A stretch of 64,000 nt of DNA from a virus: the IMG/VR virus record IMGVR_UViG_3300036853_000446, positions 248,001 to 312,000 of that record. One strand, 5' to 3'. Below the pieces are notes generated by a model. That model made no database searches. It saw only the letters and a list, made by a program, of their open reading frames with translations, and was not told where the DNA came from. Each line of letters starts with the position of its first letter. The first letter of the stretch is position 1. Below are positions 24,518 through 32,189 of the stretch, piece after piece. The position numbers were made by a program, and so were the translations under genes.

Positions 24518-24874
24518 ATGGGGGACGCTGACGCCGCTCTTACCGACGAGCAGTTGATCGAGACCATCAGAGAGGGAATGCAGGCCTCGATTGGCCGCGC
24601 CGCACAGTCCCTCGCCGATGGCAAGACGCTCGCTGACGTTTTGGAGGCAGAGCCCATGTCGCTGCAGATTGTGACCATCGTCGCTGACGATCTCCGCGAG
24701 ATTGGCTCTTTCGTCCTCGAGACGCCCCACGGCAATCGGCGTCATTGGGTCTATCGACGTCGCGACGATCGGAAGATCGCCTACGCCGTCAGCTGGACCA
24801 ATCGCATGAGACTTCAGCAACTGGGATTCGCTCAACTCGAAGCGTTCGTTTGCGATCCAAACATTAGTAACTGA
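24518..24874 (+). CDS. Unknown protein upstream of HTH/zinc gene
   Basis: 118 residues, MGDADAALTDEQLIETIREGMQ..., helical first half, then ETPHGNRRHWVYRRRDDRKIAYAVSWTNRMRLQQLG. It lies 13 bases upstream of an MqsA-like gene, the position a type II toxin would hold, but I see no toxin family motif. Confidence 0.6.
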   Translation: MGDADAALTDEQLIETIREGMQASIGRAAQSLADGKTLADVLEAEPMSLQIVTIVADDLREIGSFVLETPHGNRRHWVYRRRDDRKIAYAVSWTNRMRLQQLGFAQLEAFVCDPNISN

Positions 24875-24887
24875 GGGGGGTAAAAGC

Positions 24888-25418
24888 ATGAAATGTACCG
24901 AGTGCGGTGAAGACATCGTGCGTTCGAAACCGTGCGCTTATGCCTATGATGGGCTGGGCCTCGATAACGTCGTCCTCACGGAGATTGAGGTCCGTGAGTG
25001 TACGGCCTGCAATTGGTCGGCACCCGGTATTCCTCAACCGTCGGCCCTGCATCGGGCGATCGCGAAGGACTTGCTCCACGAGCGGCGCTTGTTGTCGGGG
25101 CGCGAGCTTCGTTTCTTGCGCAAGATACTCGACTGGTCGGAGGAAGCGCTGGCGCGCCATCTCGGCGTCGAACCTTTCATCGTGGGCGCGTGGGAGCACG
25201 ACTGCAACGACGGAACCGAGCGCATCGAAAGCCCCGTCTTACCGGCCTTGATGGCCCCCATTGACCGCCTCCTGCGCGTCCTCGTCGCGTATCGACTCGA
25301 GGCTCCCTTAGACATTTTCAACGTGTTTCCCGACGTCAAAGATCAGAAAACACCGTGCATTCGGAAGGCCGCCTTCAGGGACGGCGCGTGGACCGTCGCC
25401 AAGGAAAGGGTCGCCTGA
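24888..25418 (+). CDS. MqsA/YgiT-like zinc-finger and HTH protein
   Basis: 176 residues. The N-terminus MKCTECGEDIV...VRECTACNW is a two-CxxC zinc ribbon; residues about 63-110 (LSGRELRFLRKILDWSEEALARHLGVEPFIVGAWEHDCN) are a Cro/C1-type HTH. This is the layout of MqsA/YgiT-type antitoxins and autoregulators. A GGGGGG ribosome-binding stretch precedes the ATG. Its next neighbours overlap or nearly touch it, so an operon of 24518-25681 is likely. Whether it neutralises a toxin is unknown. Confidence 0.75.
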   Translation: MKCTECGEDIVRSKPCAYAYDGLGLDNVVLTEIEVRECTACNWSAPGIPQPSALHRAIAKDLLHERRLLSGRELRFLRKILDWSEEALARHLGVEPFIVGAWEHDCNDGTERIESPVLPALMAPIDRLLRVLVAYRLEAPLDIFNVFPDVKDQKTPCIRKAAFRDGAWTVAKERVA

Positions 25419-25681
25419 TGGACAACCATCCTTACGATCCACAATGTCCGGATTGCGTCCCAGCTCTCATCGATCCCGAGACGGGCGAGATCATTCCGAA
25501 GAGTGATCCGATCATGGTGACCATAATGAAGGTCTGGAATGCGGCGTCGGTCGAAGACCGGCAGGCATTCATGAACATCACCTGGGCCAACAGCCAAGAA
25601 CCCGTCGATCGAGAGCGGATGAGCCTCCTCATGCGTCGAATCCAGAAGGCCGTGGACGTTTACACGAAGAACTTGTCCTGA
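25418..25681 (+). CDS. Small protein in HTH operon
   Basis: 87 residues, MDNHPYDPQCPDCVPALIDPETGEIIPKSDP..., with one CxxC, then a helical C-terminal half. The start overlaps the previous stop by one base (TGATG), showing translational coupling. No family recognised. Confidence 0.65.
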   Translation: MDNHPYDPQCPDCVPALIDPETGEIIPKSDPIMVTIMKVWNAASVEDRQAFMNITWANSQEPVDRERMSLLMRRIQKAVDVYTKNLS

Positions 25682-25726
25682 GTCGAGTCTTCCTCGAAGA
25701 AGGGCCGTATGCTAAGGTCGAGGAGC

Positions 25727-26425
25727 ATGCAGTTCAACTGGGATGGCGCCGAGATCGTCACGCTCGACGCGAGTCATGAAACCGAGATCCTCGCCGGGCT
25801 CGACGCCGAGTGTCTCGACGAGAAGGGTCGCCTCAAGGCCGTGCCCGCGAGCGTCTACGCGAATCGGTCGCGAACGGATCTTGCGCTATGGTGTGTCCGG
25901 CGCGGCTTCTATTGTCTGCCGACGCTCGAGCTGGTGGAATTTCTTCGCGAGCAAATTATTGACGGCGACACGATTGAAATCGGCGCCGGCAACGGAGCCC
26001 TCGGGCGCGCGGTTGGGATCCGGATGACCGATTCACGGCAACAGGAACGGGACGATGTCCAGCAGCTCTATCAGAATATCGAGCAGGCAACCGTCCCGTA
26101 CGGTGAGGACGTCGAGAAGCTCACGGCGCTGGAGGCCGTGGAGAAATACCGCCCGACCGTGGTCCTAGGCGCGTGGGTCACGCACCGATGGAATCGCGAC
26201 CATCCTCAGCGGCGTGGCAACATGAATGGCATCGACGAGGGTCGCATACTCGACAAGAAATTCGTGAAGAAATACATCTTCGTTGGCCACGAGCACGTAC
26301 ATGCACTCAAGCCAATACTCGGTCGACCACGCGAGACGTTTCGGTTGCCTTACCTCTACTCGCGATCGCCCGACCCTCGCGACGTCGTCTGGGTCTGGTC
26401 GCGCTCTCGGCGCTTAGCAGGCTAA
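25727..26425 (+). CDS. SAM-dependent methyltransferase-like protein
   Basis: 232 residues from the ATG at 25727. Residues about 81-97, DTIEIGAGNGALGRAVG, form motif I (E/D-x-G-x-G-x-G) of class I methyltransferases; YRPTVVLGAWVTHRW may be the motif IV strand. The order and size fit, but the substrate cannot be told. In some phage homologues the fold serves nucleic-acid or small-molecule methylation. Stands alone, with convergent genes downstream. Confidence 0.65.
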   Translation: MQFNWDGAEIVTLDASHETEILAGLDAECLDEKGRLKAVPASVYANRSRTDLALWCVRRGFYCLPTLELVEFLREQIIDGDTIEIGAGNGALGRAVGIRMTDSRQQERDDVQQLYQNIEQATVPYGEDVEKLTALEAVEKYRPTVVLGAWVTHRWNRDHPQRRGNMNGIDEGRILDKKFVKKYIFVGHEHVHALKPILGRPRETFRLPYLYSRSPDPRDVVWVWSRSRRLAG

Positions 26426-26435
26426 AGAGAGCAGG

Positions 26436-26810
26436 CTAAAGAGAGCCTTCGGCCCGTTCATTCTCGGTCGCGCTCTCGAACGCGCTCACTGCAGCGTCGA
26501 GAGTCGTCTTCGCCTGCAGCAGAACGGGACCGAGCGTGGACCCATCCGGCAAGATCCCGCGAAACGTCCGAACCTCGTCGTAGAGCGCTCTCTCGGTTGG
26601 ATCGAGGATTGGCATGATGTAGATGAAGGGGAGGCCTTTGACATCGTCGCTGCAGATGAGCAGTCGCACGCTGACGCCCGTGCGGTGGCGCACCACGACC
26701 TTGTACGCGGTTCTGCAGACGACACTGCAGACGACCTGTCCGAGGGGCTCGAGATCTCGAGCGATCCACCCCTGAATGTTCTCCAGGTCCCTTGCCCCAA
26801 TTTCAAACAT
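26436..26810 (-). CDS. Unknown protein
   Basis: 124 residues, MFEIGARDLENIQGWIARDLEPLGQVV..., strand-rich middle (YKVVVRHRTGVSVRLLICSDDVKGLPFIYIMPIL) and a helical C-terminus. No family recognised. Converges with the methyltransferase-like gene. Confidence 0.6.
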   Translation of the reverse strand: MFEIGARDLENIQGWIARDLEPLGQVVCSVVCRTAYKVVVRHRTGVSVRLLICSDDVKGLPFIYIMPILDPTERALYDEVRTFRGILPDGSTLGPVLLQAKTTLDAAVSAFESATENERAEGSL

Positions 26811-26902
26811 CGCCGCCAGATCATAGATACGGCCGCTGCATCTCTCCTGGGCGACGGATGACGTTCACCCTTAGAAGTTGTCATCTCGAAGATCCGTTCG
26901 TG

Positions 26903-27112
26903 TCAGACGCCTCGGGTCTTCAACGCACGATCGATCCGACCGACGAGCTTTACGCGACGCTGGAGGTTCGGGTCAGCTGCGATGTCGTCCTCAGAATTGC
27001 TGTGGATTTCGGTCATGAACTCCCGCCGGGCGTCTTCGAGCAGCTTACGCAAGGATGGGCTCAATGCGGAGCCCGCGCGCGCTCGTGATTTCTTACCGGC
27101 TTTCGATCTCAT
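26903..27112 (-). CDS. Small basic helical protein
   Basis: 69 residues, MRSKAGKKSRARAGSALSPSLRKLLEDARREF.... Last gene of a run in which the starts and stops overlap (27109-27112). No family recognised. Confidence 0.6.
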   Translation of the reverse strand: MRSKAGKKSRARAGSALSPSLRKLLEDARREFMTEIHSNSEDDIAADPNLQRRVKLVGRIDRALKTRGV

Positions 27113-27357
27113 TTAGTCCGCTCGGAGATCGTCGTCAGCGTTGTCAGATCCGCCAAGCGGACGAACGTTGGCTCGAGAGACTCGGCGTACAGGCGCCGCA
27201 CCTTCTCGACCTCGAGACGAATGACTTCACATTCGGCTTCCGGCAATCCCGTTTCGCGCGGGATGTCCTCGAGAAGCCAAGATTCGGTGCACCAGTAGAG
27301 AGCAAAGTCGGCGGTGGTCATGTTGTCAGGACGCGCCGAGCCCCTCGATTCTGACAT
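27109..27357 (-). CDS. Small protein in minus-strand operon
   Basis: 82 residues from ATG 27357, or 71 from an ATG at 27321 (MTTADFALYWCTESWLLEDIP...). Helical; no motif. It begins directly after the upstream gene's stop and overlaps the next by ATGA. Confidence 0.6.
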   Translation of the reverse strand: MSESRGSARPDNMTTADFALYWCTESWLLEDIPRETGLPEAECEVIRLEVEKVRRLYAESLEPTFVRLADLTTLTTISERTK

Positions 27358-27582
27358 TTACTTTTCGCCGCGCCGGGCGCCGCCCCTCAGACTCGTCCGT
27401 TTCGTTTTGGTGGTCTTGCTGGTCTGTTGAACGGCCTCGAGCTTCTTGTTCTTTTTGAGCTGTGCGGCGCGCTGTTTGGCCGTGAGTTGGAGCCCGGGCA
27501 TGCAGAAACCCAGGATGTGAAGATTCGAAGCCATGCCACAGTTGATGCAAACCGGGGTGGCCTTCTCGTTCGTGCGTTTCAT
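27358..27582 (-). CDS. Small basic zinc-site protein
   Basis: 74 residues: VCINCGMASNLHILGFCMPG near the N-terminus (CxxC and a later Cys, with His) and a strongly Lys/Arg-rich C-terminal half (KKNKKLEAVQQTSKTTKTKR), suggesting nucleic-acid contact. First gene of the 26903-27582 run. Confidence 0.6.
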   Translation of the reverse strand: MKRTNEKATPVCINCGMASNLHILGFCMPGLQLTAKQRAAQLKKNKKLEAVQQTSKTTKTKRTSLRGGARRGEK

Positions 27583-27637
27583 CGGTTCAGTGTTTCTCGA
27601 GGATCATCGGGGTGGTTGGGGTGGGGGTGGCAGGGTG

Positions 27638-28186
27638 TCATCGGCCGAGCAATCGCAGGTCGCGCTCCGCCTTTACCAGGTCTTCGCGAGCCTGCTCCAG
27701 GCTATGGCCGACTTTGATCGAATGGTCCCGATACTTCTGCAGGTCCCTGTCGCCCTCGGGCGTGCCCATGCACCGGTTGTCGGCGTCTTCTTCCTCCTGC
27801 TCCAACTGCTTCACACGGGCCTTCGCGTCTTCCACGTCCTTCCGCAGAATCGTTTGATAATCGTCGTCGGACATGACAGGCACCTCCACTGGAGCCTCCG
27901 GTTCTCCGATGGCCACGAGGGCCTCCCGGACGGCGGTGAAGCCGGCTGCACGCCGTTCGGCGGCCTTAGTCTTGGCCTGAATGTCCTCCAAGTCCGTATC
28001 GGCTTCCTCGACAGCGACAACGATGGCTCGGAGCAGATCTTTGGCGCGCTGCTCGGTCATCGCAAAGATGATGTCGTTGACGGTTCGCGTGGGCTTCGAG
28101 GAGGGGGTGCTGGCTTTGAGGCGTCTCATATGGGCTTTCATTTGGCTTTTAGGGTCAGTTGGGCGCGCGCGGCGCATGTTTGGCAC
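27638..28186 (-). CDS. Coiled-coil protein
   Basis: 182 residues from ATG 28186; ATG 28141 (MKAHMRRLKAS) is also possible. A basic N-terminus is followed by two long helices, RAKDLLRAIVVAVEEADTDLEDIQAKTKAAERR and DVEDAKARVKQLEQEEEDADNR...LEQAREDLVKAERDLRLL. Likely an elongated homo-oligomer. The long plus-strand frame opposite it is a shadow. Confidence 0.65.
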   Translation of the reverse strand: MPNMRRARPTDPKSQMKAHMRRLKASTPSSKPTRTVNDIIFAMTEQRAKDLLRAIVVAVEEADTDLEDIQAKTKAAERRAAGFTAVREALVAIGEPEAPVEVPVMSDDDYQTILRKDVEDAKARVKQLEQEEEDADNRCMGTPEGDRDLQKYRDHSIKVGHSLEQAREDLVKAERDLRLLGR

Positions 28187-28222
28187 CAGCGCGACGGCAT
28201 GTGGTATGCTTTCGACAATCGT

Positions 28223-28720
28223 TCACTCCGGGCAGTTGATGCGCGTCCAGTCCGCGCTCGTCGACTGCCACTGCCAACCGCGGGCCTCGAGTTCGGCCAT
28301 GATCGCCGCGCTGCTCTGCCCTCGCGAATTGGGGAACCAAAGCTTCAGCGCGGAGGTCGCTTCCCGGCGGCAGATTGCGTCAAAGTTGATGCGCTCCAGA
28401 TACAGGCCGATGAACGCCGCGCCGGCCGTGAAGTGCCAGTTCGTGTCGTGGGTGTGAGCCTTTCCTTGCCTCACGAAGCCCTTCCGCTCGAGCGCGCGCA
28501 TCGTCGACACGCTGTGCCCGCCACGGCCCGAATGCGTCGTGGTGCTCTCGACCGCGCGCAACAGGACGGTCTTCTGCGCCTCCGACAGGTCCGCGACAAC
28601 CTCGCCGGTCGACTTCTCGACGTGCGACTTGCAAGCGGGCCGGAGGTCGGGTTTCGTACCGCCAACATCGCACAGACCAACGATGTCAGTGCTCGGGCAG
28701 AGGTGGCAAATCGTGTTCAT
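28223..28720 (-). CDS. Winged-helix-like protein with Cys-rich N-terminus
   Basis: 165 residues from ATG 28720. CHLCPSTDIVGLC near the start may bind zinc; EAQKTVLLRAVESTTTHSGRGGHSVSTMRALERKGFVRQGKAHTHDTNWHFT has winged-helix character (RALERKGFV followed by a wing). The start is set by a copy of the shared promoter 5 bases upstream. Confidence 0.65.
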   Translation of the reverse strand: MNTICHLCPSTDIVGLCDVGGTKPDLRPACKSHVEKSTGEVVADLSEAQKTVLLRAVESTTTHSGRGGHSVSTMRALERKGFVRQGKAHTHDTNWHFTAGAAFIGLYLERINFDAICRREATSALKLWFPNSRGQSSAAIMAELEARGWQWQSTSADWTRINCPE

Positions 28721-28725
28721 GCTGG

Positions 28726-28755
28726 GAGTACGGGTCAGCGGCTTCTTTTGATCCG
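28726..28755 (-). promoter_or_regulatory. Shared two-box promoter
   Basis: Minus strand: box 1 CGGATCAAA (28755-28747), 12 bases, box 2 CCCGTACTC (28734-28726); exact consensus. ATG 5 bases downstream at 28720. Confidence 0.8.
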
Positions 28756-29070
28756 GGCGCGTTCGAAGCGCTGATCCATCACTTTGTGGAACGTGTCGTT
28801 CACAACCATGTCGTGGCACGTCTTGTGCGCGAAGTTCCCATCGATGAGCCAGGACCCCTTCCGGGCCGGCGCGTCGCAGTACATGCAGGCATCGTAGGTA
28901 GCGACCGTCGGGTCGGCGTGGCGTGCACAGGCAATTTCGAGGGAGCCGCCTTCCGGACGGCGATCACGGAGGCCCACGACCGTCTGGCAGTCGCAGGCGT
29001 AACATTGCTGGCCACCGTGGAACGGGAGCTTCTTTTGCGTGGACTGCACGGTCTTCTTTGCCTTTGCCAT
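28735..29070 (-). CDS. Zinc-binding small protein
   Basis: 111 residues from ATG 29070. CYACDCQTVVGLRDRR...IACARHADP and CMYCDAPARKGSWLIDGNFAHKTCHDMV give two Cys/His clusters typical of treble-clef or zinc-ribbon folds. The end overlaps the promoter of the next gene. Expressed from the shared promoter. Confidence 0.65.
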   Translation of the reverse strand: MAKAKKTVQSTQKKLPFHGGQQCYACDCQTVVGLRDRRPEGGSLEIACARHADPTVATYDACMYCDAPARKGSWLIDGNFAHKTCHDMVVNDTFHKVMDQRFERARIKRSR

Positions 29071-29075
29071 GTGTC

Positions 29076-29105
29076 GAGTACGGGTGAGGGTCAGGGTTTG
29101 ATCCG
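29076..29105 (-). promoter_or_regulatory. Shared two-box promoter
   Basis: Minus strand: box 1 CGGATCAAA (29105-29097), 12 bases, box 2 CCCGTACTC (29084-29076); exact consensus. ATG 5 bases downstream at 29070. Confidence 0.8.
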
Positions 29106-29420
29106 TCCTGAGGCGGTGGCCAGGTACCCACCGATCTTCTTGCCGAAGTCCGTCAGCTGCCACGCCTTGTCGTGTTGTTTCGCGAGCCCGCGCCGCTCGA
29201 GGCGGGCCATGGTTGATTTCGACACGGTCCGGCTGGTGGCCACGTGGGGCTTGTCGTGACACGCAGCCAGGACCCTGCGCGCCGTCGACCCGAGCATGTC
29301 CGCTTCCTCTCGCAGGACGACGGGATCGGATTCGATGCTCGCGATCCAGGCCGACATGTCGTCGTCGGATAGGATTTCGGGCTCTAGGTCGAGTTCGTCG
29401 GGGGACAGGGGGCGGCTCAT
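29091..29420 (-). CDS. Winged-helix-like small protein
   Basis: 109 residues. Acidic N-terminal third, then TSRTVSKSTMARLERRGLAKQHDKAWQLTDFGKKIGGYLA, a helix-turn-helix plus wing with the L-T-x-x-G-x-x motif of small regulators. Coupled to the upstream gene (start and stop share base 29420). Confidence 0.65.
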   Translation of the reverse strand: MSRPLSPDELDLEPEILSDDDMSAWIASIESDPVVLREEADMLGSTARRVLAACHDKPHVATSRTVSKSTMARLERRGLAKQHDKAWQLTDFGKKIGGYLATASGRIKP

Positions 29421-29692
29421 CAGCTCTTCGACCCGCGAGTCTCCCGGTGAATGCGGGTGTGCTCGTTGCCCGTGCTCGTCGCGTTGCCGTTACAGGCGCG
29501 TTTGACCCGCTCGGCGAATTCCGTTGCGGACATCGCCCGGAACGATGCGACCAGGTCGGCCACCGTGGCACTACTGTCGATTTCGTCGACGATCATTTTG
29601 GCGTAGGCCGTCAGCTGCTCGTCCGAGAGATCGGACTCGAGGGCGAGCCGGCAGAAGGTGTCGAGACTGTCTTTTTTGATGGTCGTTGTCAT
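29420..29692 (-). CDS. Small helical protein
   Basis: 90 residues, MTTTIKKDSLDTFCRLALESDLSDEQLTAYAKMIVDEI..., helical with a basic tail. GGAGG lies 10 bases before the ATG, unusual for this promoter group, and the promoter is 13 bases upstream. No family recognised. Confidence 0.65.
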   Translation of the reverse strand: MTTTIKKDSLDTFCRLALESDLSDEQLTAYAKMIVDEIDSSATVADLVASFRAMSATEFAERVKRACNGNATSTGNEHTRIHRETRGSKS

Positions 29693-29705
29693 GGTGTTGT
29701 CCTCC

Positions 29706-29735
29706 GAGTACGAGCGACGCCTTCGGTTTGCTCCG
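29706..29735 (-). promoter_or_regulatory. Shared two-box promoter
   Basis: Minus strand: box 1 CGGAGCAAA (29735-29727), 12 bases, box 2 CTCGTACTC (29714-29706). One mismatch in each box. ATG 13 bases downstream. Confidence 0.7.
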
Positions 29736-29740
29736 TGCGT

Positions 29741-30271
29741 TTAGCCCCAATGAATTTCCGTGGCGCCGGCCGCAACCGCGCTCCGGACGAATGACTCGAA
29801 ACGGTCGATGCGCTCGACCAGGCCCTCGACCGAGAGCCCTGCGGAGTGGCTGCGGATGGGCCGCATGGCGACCGTCCCGTCCTCCTGCACGCGCGGCCCG
29901 CCGTACGTGGTTTCCTCCGCCCGGACCAGGTTGCCCAGGTTCATGTTGCGGGCGCGTACGAGGGCCCGTCGAGCGTCGGCAACCGGGCACTGGCCGAAGT
30001 CCTGGGCCAGGCCAAGGGCTGCAAGCAGACGCCGGGCGTTGTCCAGGCACAGATCGAGATGGTGGGGCGACTCCACGGGCGTGTTCTCCACGCCCGTACC
30101 GCCACAGGACATGCAGCGCGGGTCGGCCTGCTTGGCGAGGTCTGCTCGGACCTCGATCGAGTCCTGCCCGCGCATCATGAGGATGAAGCCGTCGCCCATT
30201 TGGGCACAGAGGCAGGGGACCTCGACGGTCCCTTCGGGTGGCGGCAGATTGGTGGAAAACGTGATGCCCAT
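29741..30271 (-). CDS. Unknown protein with Cys motif
   Basis: 176 residues, MGITFSTNLPPPEGTVEVPCLCAQMGDGFILMM..., with C-x-C near residue 20 and CMSCGGTG near residue 53, a possible zinc site shaped like CxxCxGxG. C-terminal helices (LSVEGLVERIDRFESFVRSAVAAGATEIHWG). The start follows the shared promoter. Confidence 0.65.
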   Translation of the reverse strand: MGITFSTNLPPPEGTVEVPCLCAQMGDGFILMMRGQDSIEVRADLAKQADPRCMSCGGTGVENTPVESPHHLDLCLDNARRLLAALGLAQDFGQCPVADARRALVRARNMNLGNLVRAEETTYGGPRVQEDGTVAMRPIRSHSAGLSVEGLVERIDRFESFVRSAVAAGATEIHWG

Positions 30272-30281
30272 ATGACGCTGA

Positions 30282-30311
30282 GAGTACGGGCGAGCCTGGC
30301 TCTTTGATCCG
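30282..30311 (-). promoter_or_regulatory. Shared two-box promoter
   Basis: Minus strand: box 1 CGGATCAAA (30311-30303), 12 bases, box 2 CCCGTACTC (30290-30282); exact consensus. ATG 10 bases downstream at 30271. Confidence 0.8.
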
Positions 30312-30406
30312 TGGGCCATCACTTTAGTGAGCGCCCATCGCGGGCTTTTACTTTATACTCGTAGGTGCAACGGCGCAGCCTTAAATGGACGCGGCCACTC
30401 AGTCGA

Positions 30407-30437
30407 CGGATCAATCCGACGGTGCCCACCCGTACTC
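30407..30437 (+). promoter_or_regulatory. Shared two-box promoter
   Basis: Box 1 CGGATCAAT (30407-30415), 13 bases, box 2 CCCGTACTC (30429-30437). ATG 5 bases downstream at 30443. Confidence 0.8.
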
Positions 30438-30442
30438 GATTC

Positions 30443-30730
30443 ATGGGAAGTTCGCGAAGCGTAAAGTACACCGTTGAAATGACCACCACCGACGTTACGG
30501 GGGGTAAAACCTACACCTGCACGCCCGCCGAGTGGCGCACGCGGACGCGCGGACGATTCGAAGGTCTCGGCAAGCCGACGACCGAGAACCTCGCGAAATA
30601 CGTCGCCGCCTTCGAGGCGTCGACCCAGGATAAGGGTTGCAACGCACACCTCGGAGTCCAGAAGGTCATCCAGGCCAGCATTCTCGACCAGGACACATGG
30701 GTTGTCGTCGCGACGTTCTCGAGCCATTGA
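30443..30730 (+). CDS. Small unknown protein
   Basis: 95 residues, MGSSRSVKYTVEMTTTDVTGGKTYTCTPAEW..., strands then a helix (TENLAKYVAAFEAST) and strands again (VIQASILDQDTWVVVATF). The start is fixed by the promoter 5 bases upstream. No family recognised. Confidence 0.65.
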   Translation: MGSSRSVKYTVEMTTTDVTGGKTYTCTPAEWRTRTRGRFEGLGKPTTENLAKYVAAFEASTQDKGCNAHLGVQKVIQASILDQDTWVVVATFSSH

Positions 30731-30802
30731 GGGGCATGGCCAGCCAAGCTGGACGAGCTGGGCCGTTGGCGTCGAGACGTCTCGTCTTGCATGCACGAGT
30801 CA

Positions 30803-30832
30803 CGGATCAAAGCGCGACCGCTGTCCGTACTC
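30803..30832 (+). promoter_or_regulatory. Shared two-box promoter
   Basis: Box 1 CGGATCAAA (30803-30811), 12 bases, box 2 TCCGTACTC (30824-30832). ATG 5 bases downstream at 30838. Confidence 0.8.
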
Positions 30833-30837
30833 CCAGC

Positions 30838-31026
30838 ATGAAGACCATCGTTGTGAGAGACATTCAGGTCGGTATGGTGGTTGACTTGGGCGACAATTAC
30901 CCCGTCCGTGTCGACCGAATCAAGGTCAACAAGACCACGGTGCGCATCGAATACACGTTGGGCAATACGGGCCAGACGAGCGCACACGGTTTCAGAATCA
31001 ATCAAGTTTTGACGGTGGTGGGCTGA
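30838..31026 (+). CDS. Small beta-rich protein (62 aa)
   Basis: MKTIVVRDIQVGMVVDLGDNYPVRVDRIKVNKTTVRIEYTLG... is nearly all strand, like a small barrel (KOW- or Hint-like 'I.VGM.VDLG' opening). The next ATG is 1 base after its stop, so both are probably one transcript. Confidence 0.65.
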   Translation: MKTIVVRDIQVGMVVDLGDNYPVRVDRIKVNKTTVRIEYTLGNTGQTSAHGFRINQVLTVVG

Positions 31027-31027
31027 A

Positions 31028-31393
31028 ATGACGACGACACTGACAGAGAATGAAACCGCGCTGCGTGCGGCGGTCACGGAGCATTACCTCGAGACGAACA
31101 AACCGGTGGACGCCGCGCAGCTTGCCGAGCGCCTCGGATGGGCCCCTGCAAAGATTCGCCGCATCATGGCCGATGGCCTCGCGGGCGTGTCCTCCGAGAC
31201 CGAGATGCGAGCGAGCTACTCCAAAAACTATCGCGGGTTCCAGAGCGGCGCGCACAAGGTTGCGGTCTACTACCCCACGATCAGCCACCTCCGCACCCTG
31301 GTGCTCGAGGCACGCAAGCCCTCACCGGTCGCCGAAGGCACCGCGTTTGCGCCCGATGGCACCATCCGCCGCGTCACGATCCCGAGTCGATAG
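31028..31393 (+). CDS. HTH-like small protein
   Basis: 121 residues. TALRAAVTEHYLETNKPVDAAQLAERLGWAPAKIRRIMADGLAGVSS is a helix-turn-helix region; the C-terminal half has strands (HKVAVYYPTISHLRTLVLEARK). Probably cotranscribed with the preceding gene. Confidence 0.65.
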   Translation: MTTTLTENETALRAAVTEHYLETNKPVDAAQLAERLGWAPAKIRRIMADGLAGVSSETEMRASYSKNYRGFQSGAHKVAVYYPTISHLRTLVLEARKPSPVAEGTAFAPDGTIRRVTIPSR

Positions 31394-31498
31394 ACGATGA
31401 ACGTCGCGACCATCTCATCGACAATGCGCGCCGGCTGGGACACGAGTCTCAGACGACAGACGTTGGCCACCATTGCCTCGTAATCTTGCCGGGAGCCT

Positions 31499-31528
31499 CG
31501 GATCAAACGGCTTCCGTCACCCGTATTC
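31499..31528 (+). promoter_or_regulatory. Shared two-box promoter
   Basis: Box 1 CGGATCAAA (31499-31507), 12 bases, box 2 CCCGTATTC (31520-31528). ATG 10 bases downstream at 31539, opening the 31539-35092 operon. Confidence 0.8.
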
Positions 31529-31538
31529 TGGATGAATC

Positions 31539-32189
31539 ATGAAGAAGGAGATTTCCGACGAGCAGCTCTATACGACGATAGAGGGTATCAAGAAGCAGCT
31601 GGCCAAGCCACTCTCGAAGCTAGGCAAGGTCAGCCTGCAGAAGGGTACGAGCCTGGACCGAGCCATCAGGGTGAGGACTCCCCTGGGTTCGCATCTCAAT
31701 GTCGTCGTCCGCCACGAACACAGTGGTGGCTTCTCCTGTAAGCCGACCGGGCTGTACGCCGTCCTGGTACAAGAGGTGCGAACGGCCGACTCCAGAATCA
31801 AATATCGCGCTCGTGACTTCACGGGGCTCGCCCCCAAGCTGACCGAGAAGCAGGTCACGGACATCGTTGCCTGCGTGCAGAAGCATCTGGTTGCACAGAA
31901 CGAGCGGACTCGCGACGTAGATGCTCGAATCGCCGAGTCCGAGCACTCCGAGAAGGAGAAGGCGGCACGTGAAGCTGGTCTGCGCGCCACTCTCGAACGT
32001 CATGGTATCAAAGCAGGCGAGCTGAGCATCTACTGCGAGGGAGCGACTTTTAATGTGCGGCTCCGGCTCGAGGAAGACGAACTCGAGCAATTTCTGAAGT
32101 TCTGGAAGACGCGCGACCGCGGGTCACCAGTCCCCCAGGGAAGGCGTCGAGCGGAATTACCTTCTCGGGCCAAAAAGGCAACCAAATGA
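31539..32189 (+). CDS. Unknown protein, first gene of GHKL operon
   Basis: 216 residues. A strand-rich first half (GSHLNVVVRHEHSGGFSCKPTGLYAVLVQEVR) and a charged helical second half (VQKHLVAQNERTRDVDARIAESEHSEKEKAAREAGLRATLERHGI), with a basic end (GRRRAELPSRAKKATK). Its stop overlaps the ATG of the GHKL gene (ATGA). No family recognised; the coupling suggests a shared function with the ATPase. Confidence 0.7.
   Translation: MKKEISDEQLYTTIEGIKKQLAKPLSKLGKVSLQKGTSLDRAIRVRTPLGSHLNVVVRHEHSGGFSCKPTGLYAVLVQEVRTADSRIKYRARDFTGLAPKLTEKQVTDIVACVQKHLVAQNERTRDVDARIAESEHSEKEKAAREAGLRATLERHGIKAGELSIYCEGATFNVRLRLEEDELEQFLKFWKTRDRGSPVPQGRRRAELPSRAKKATK

Noticed and set aside
27533-28774. A 413-residue plus-strand frame
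   Set aside because: It lies opposite two well supported minus-strand genes (27638-28186 and 28223-28720) and looks like a high-GC shadow.
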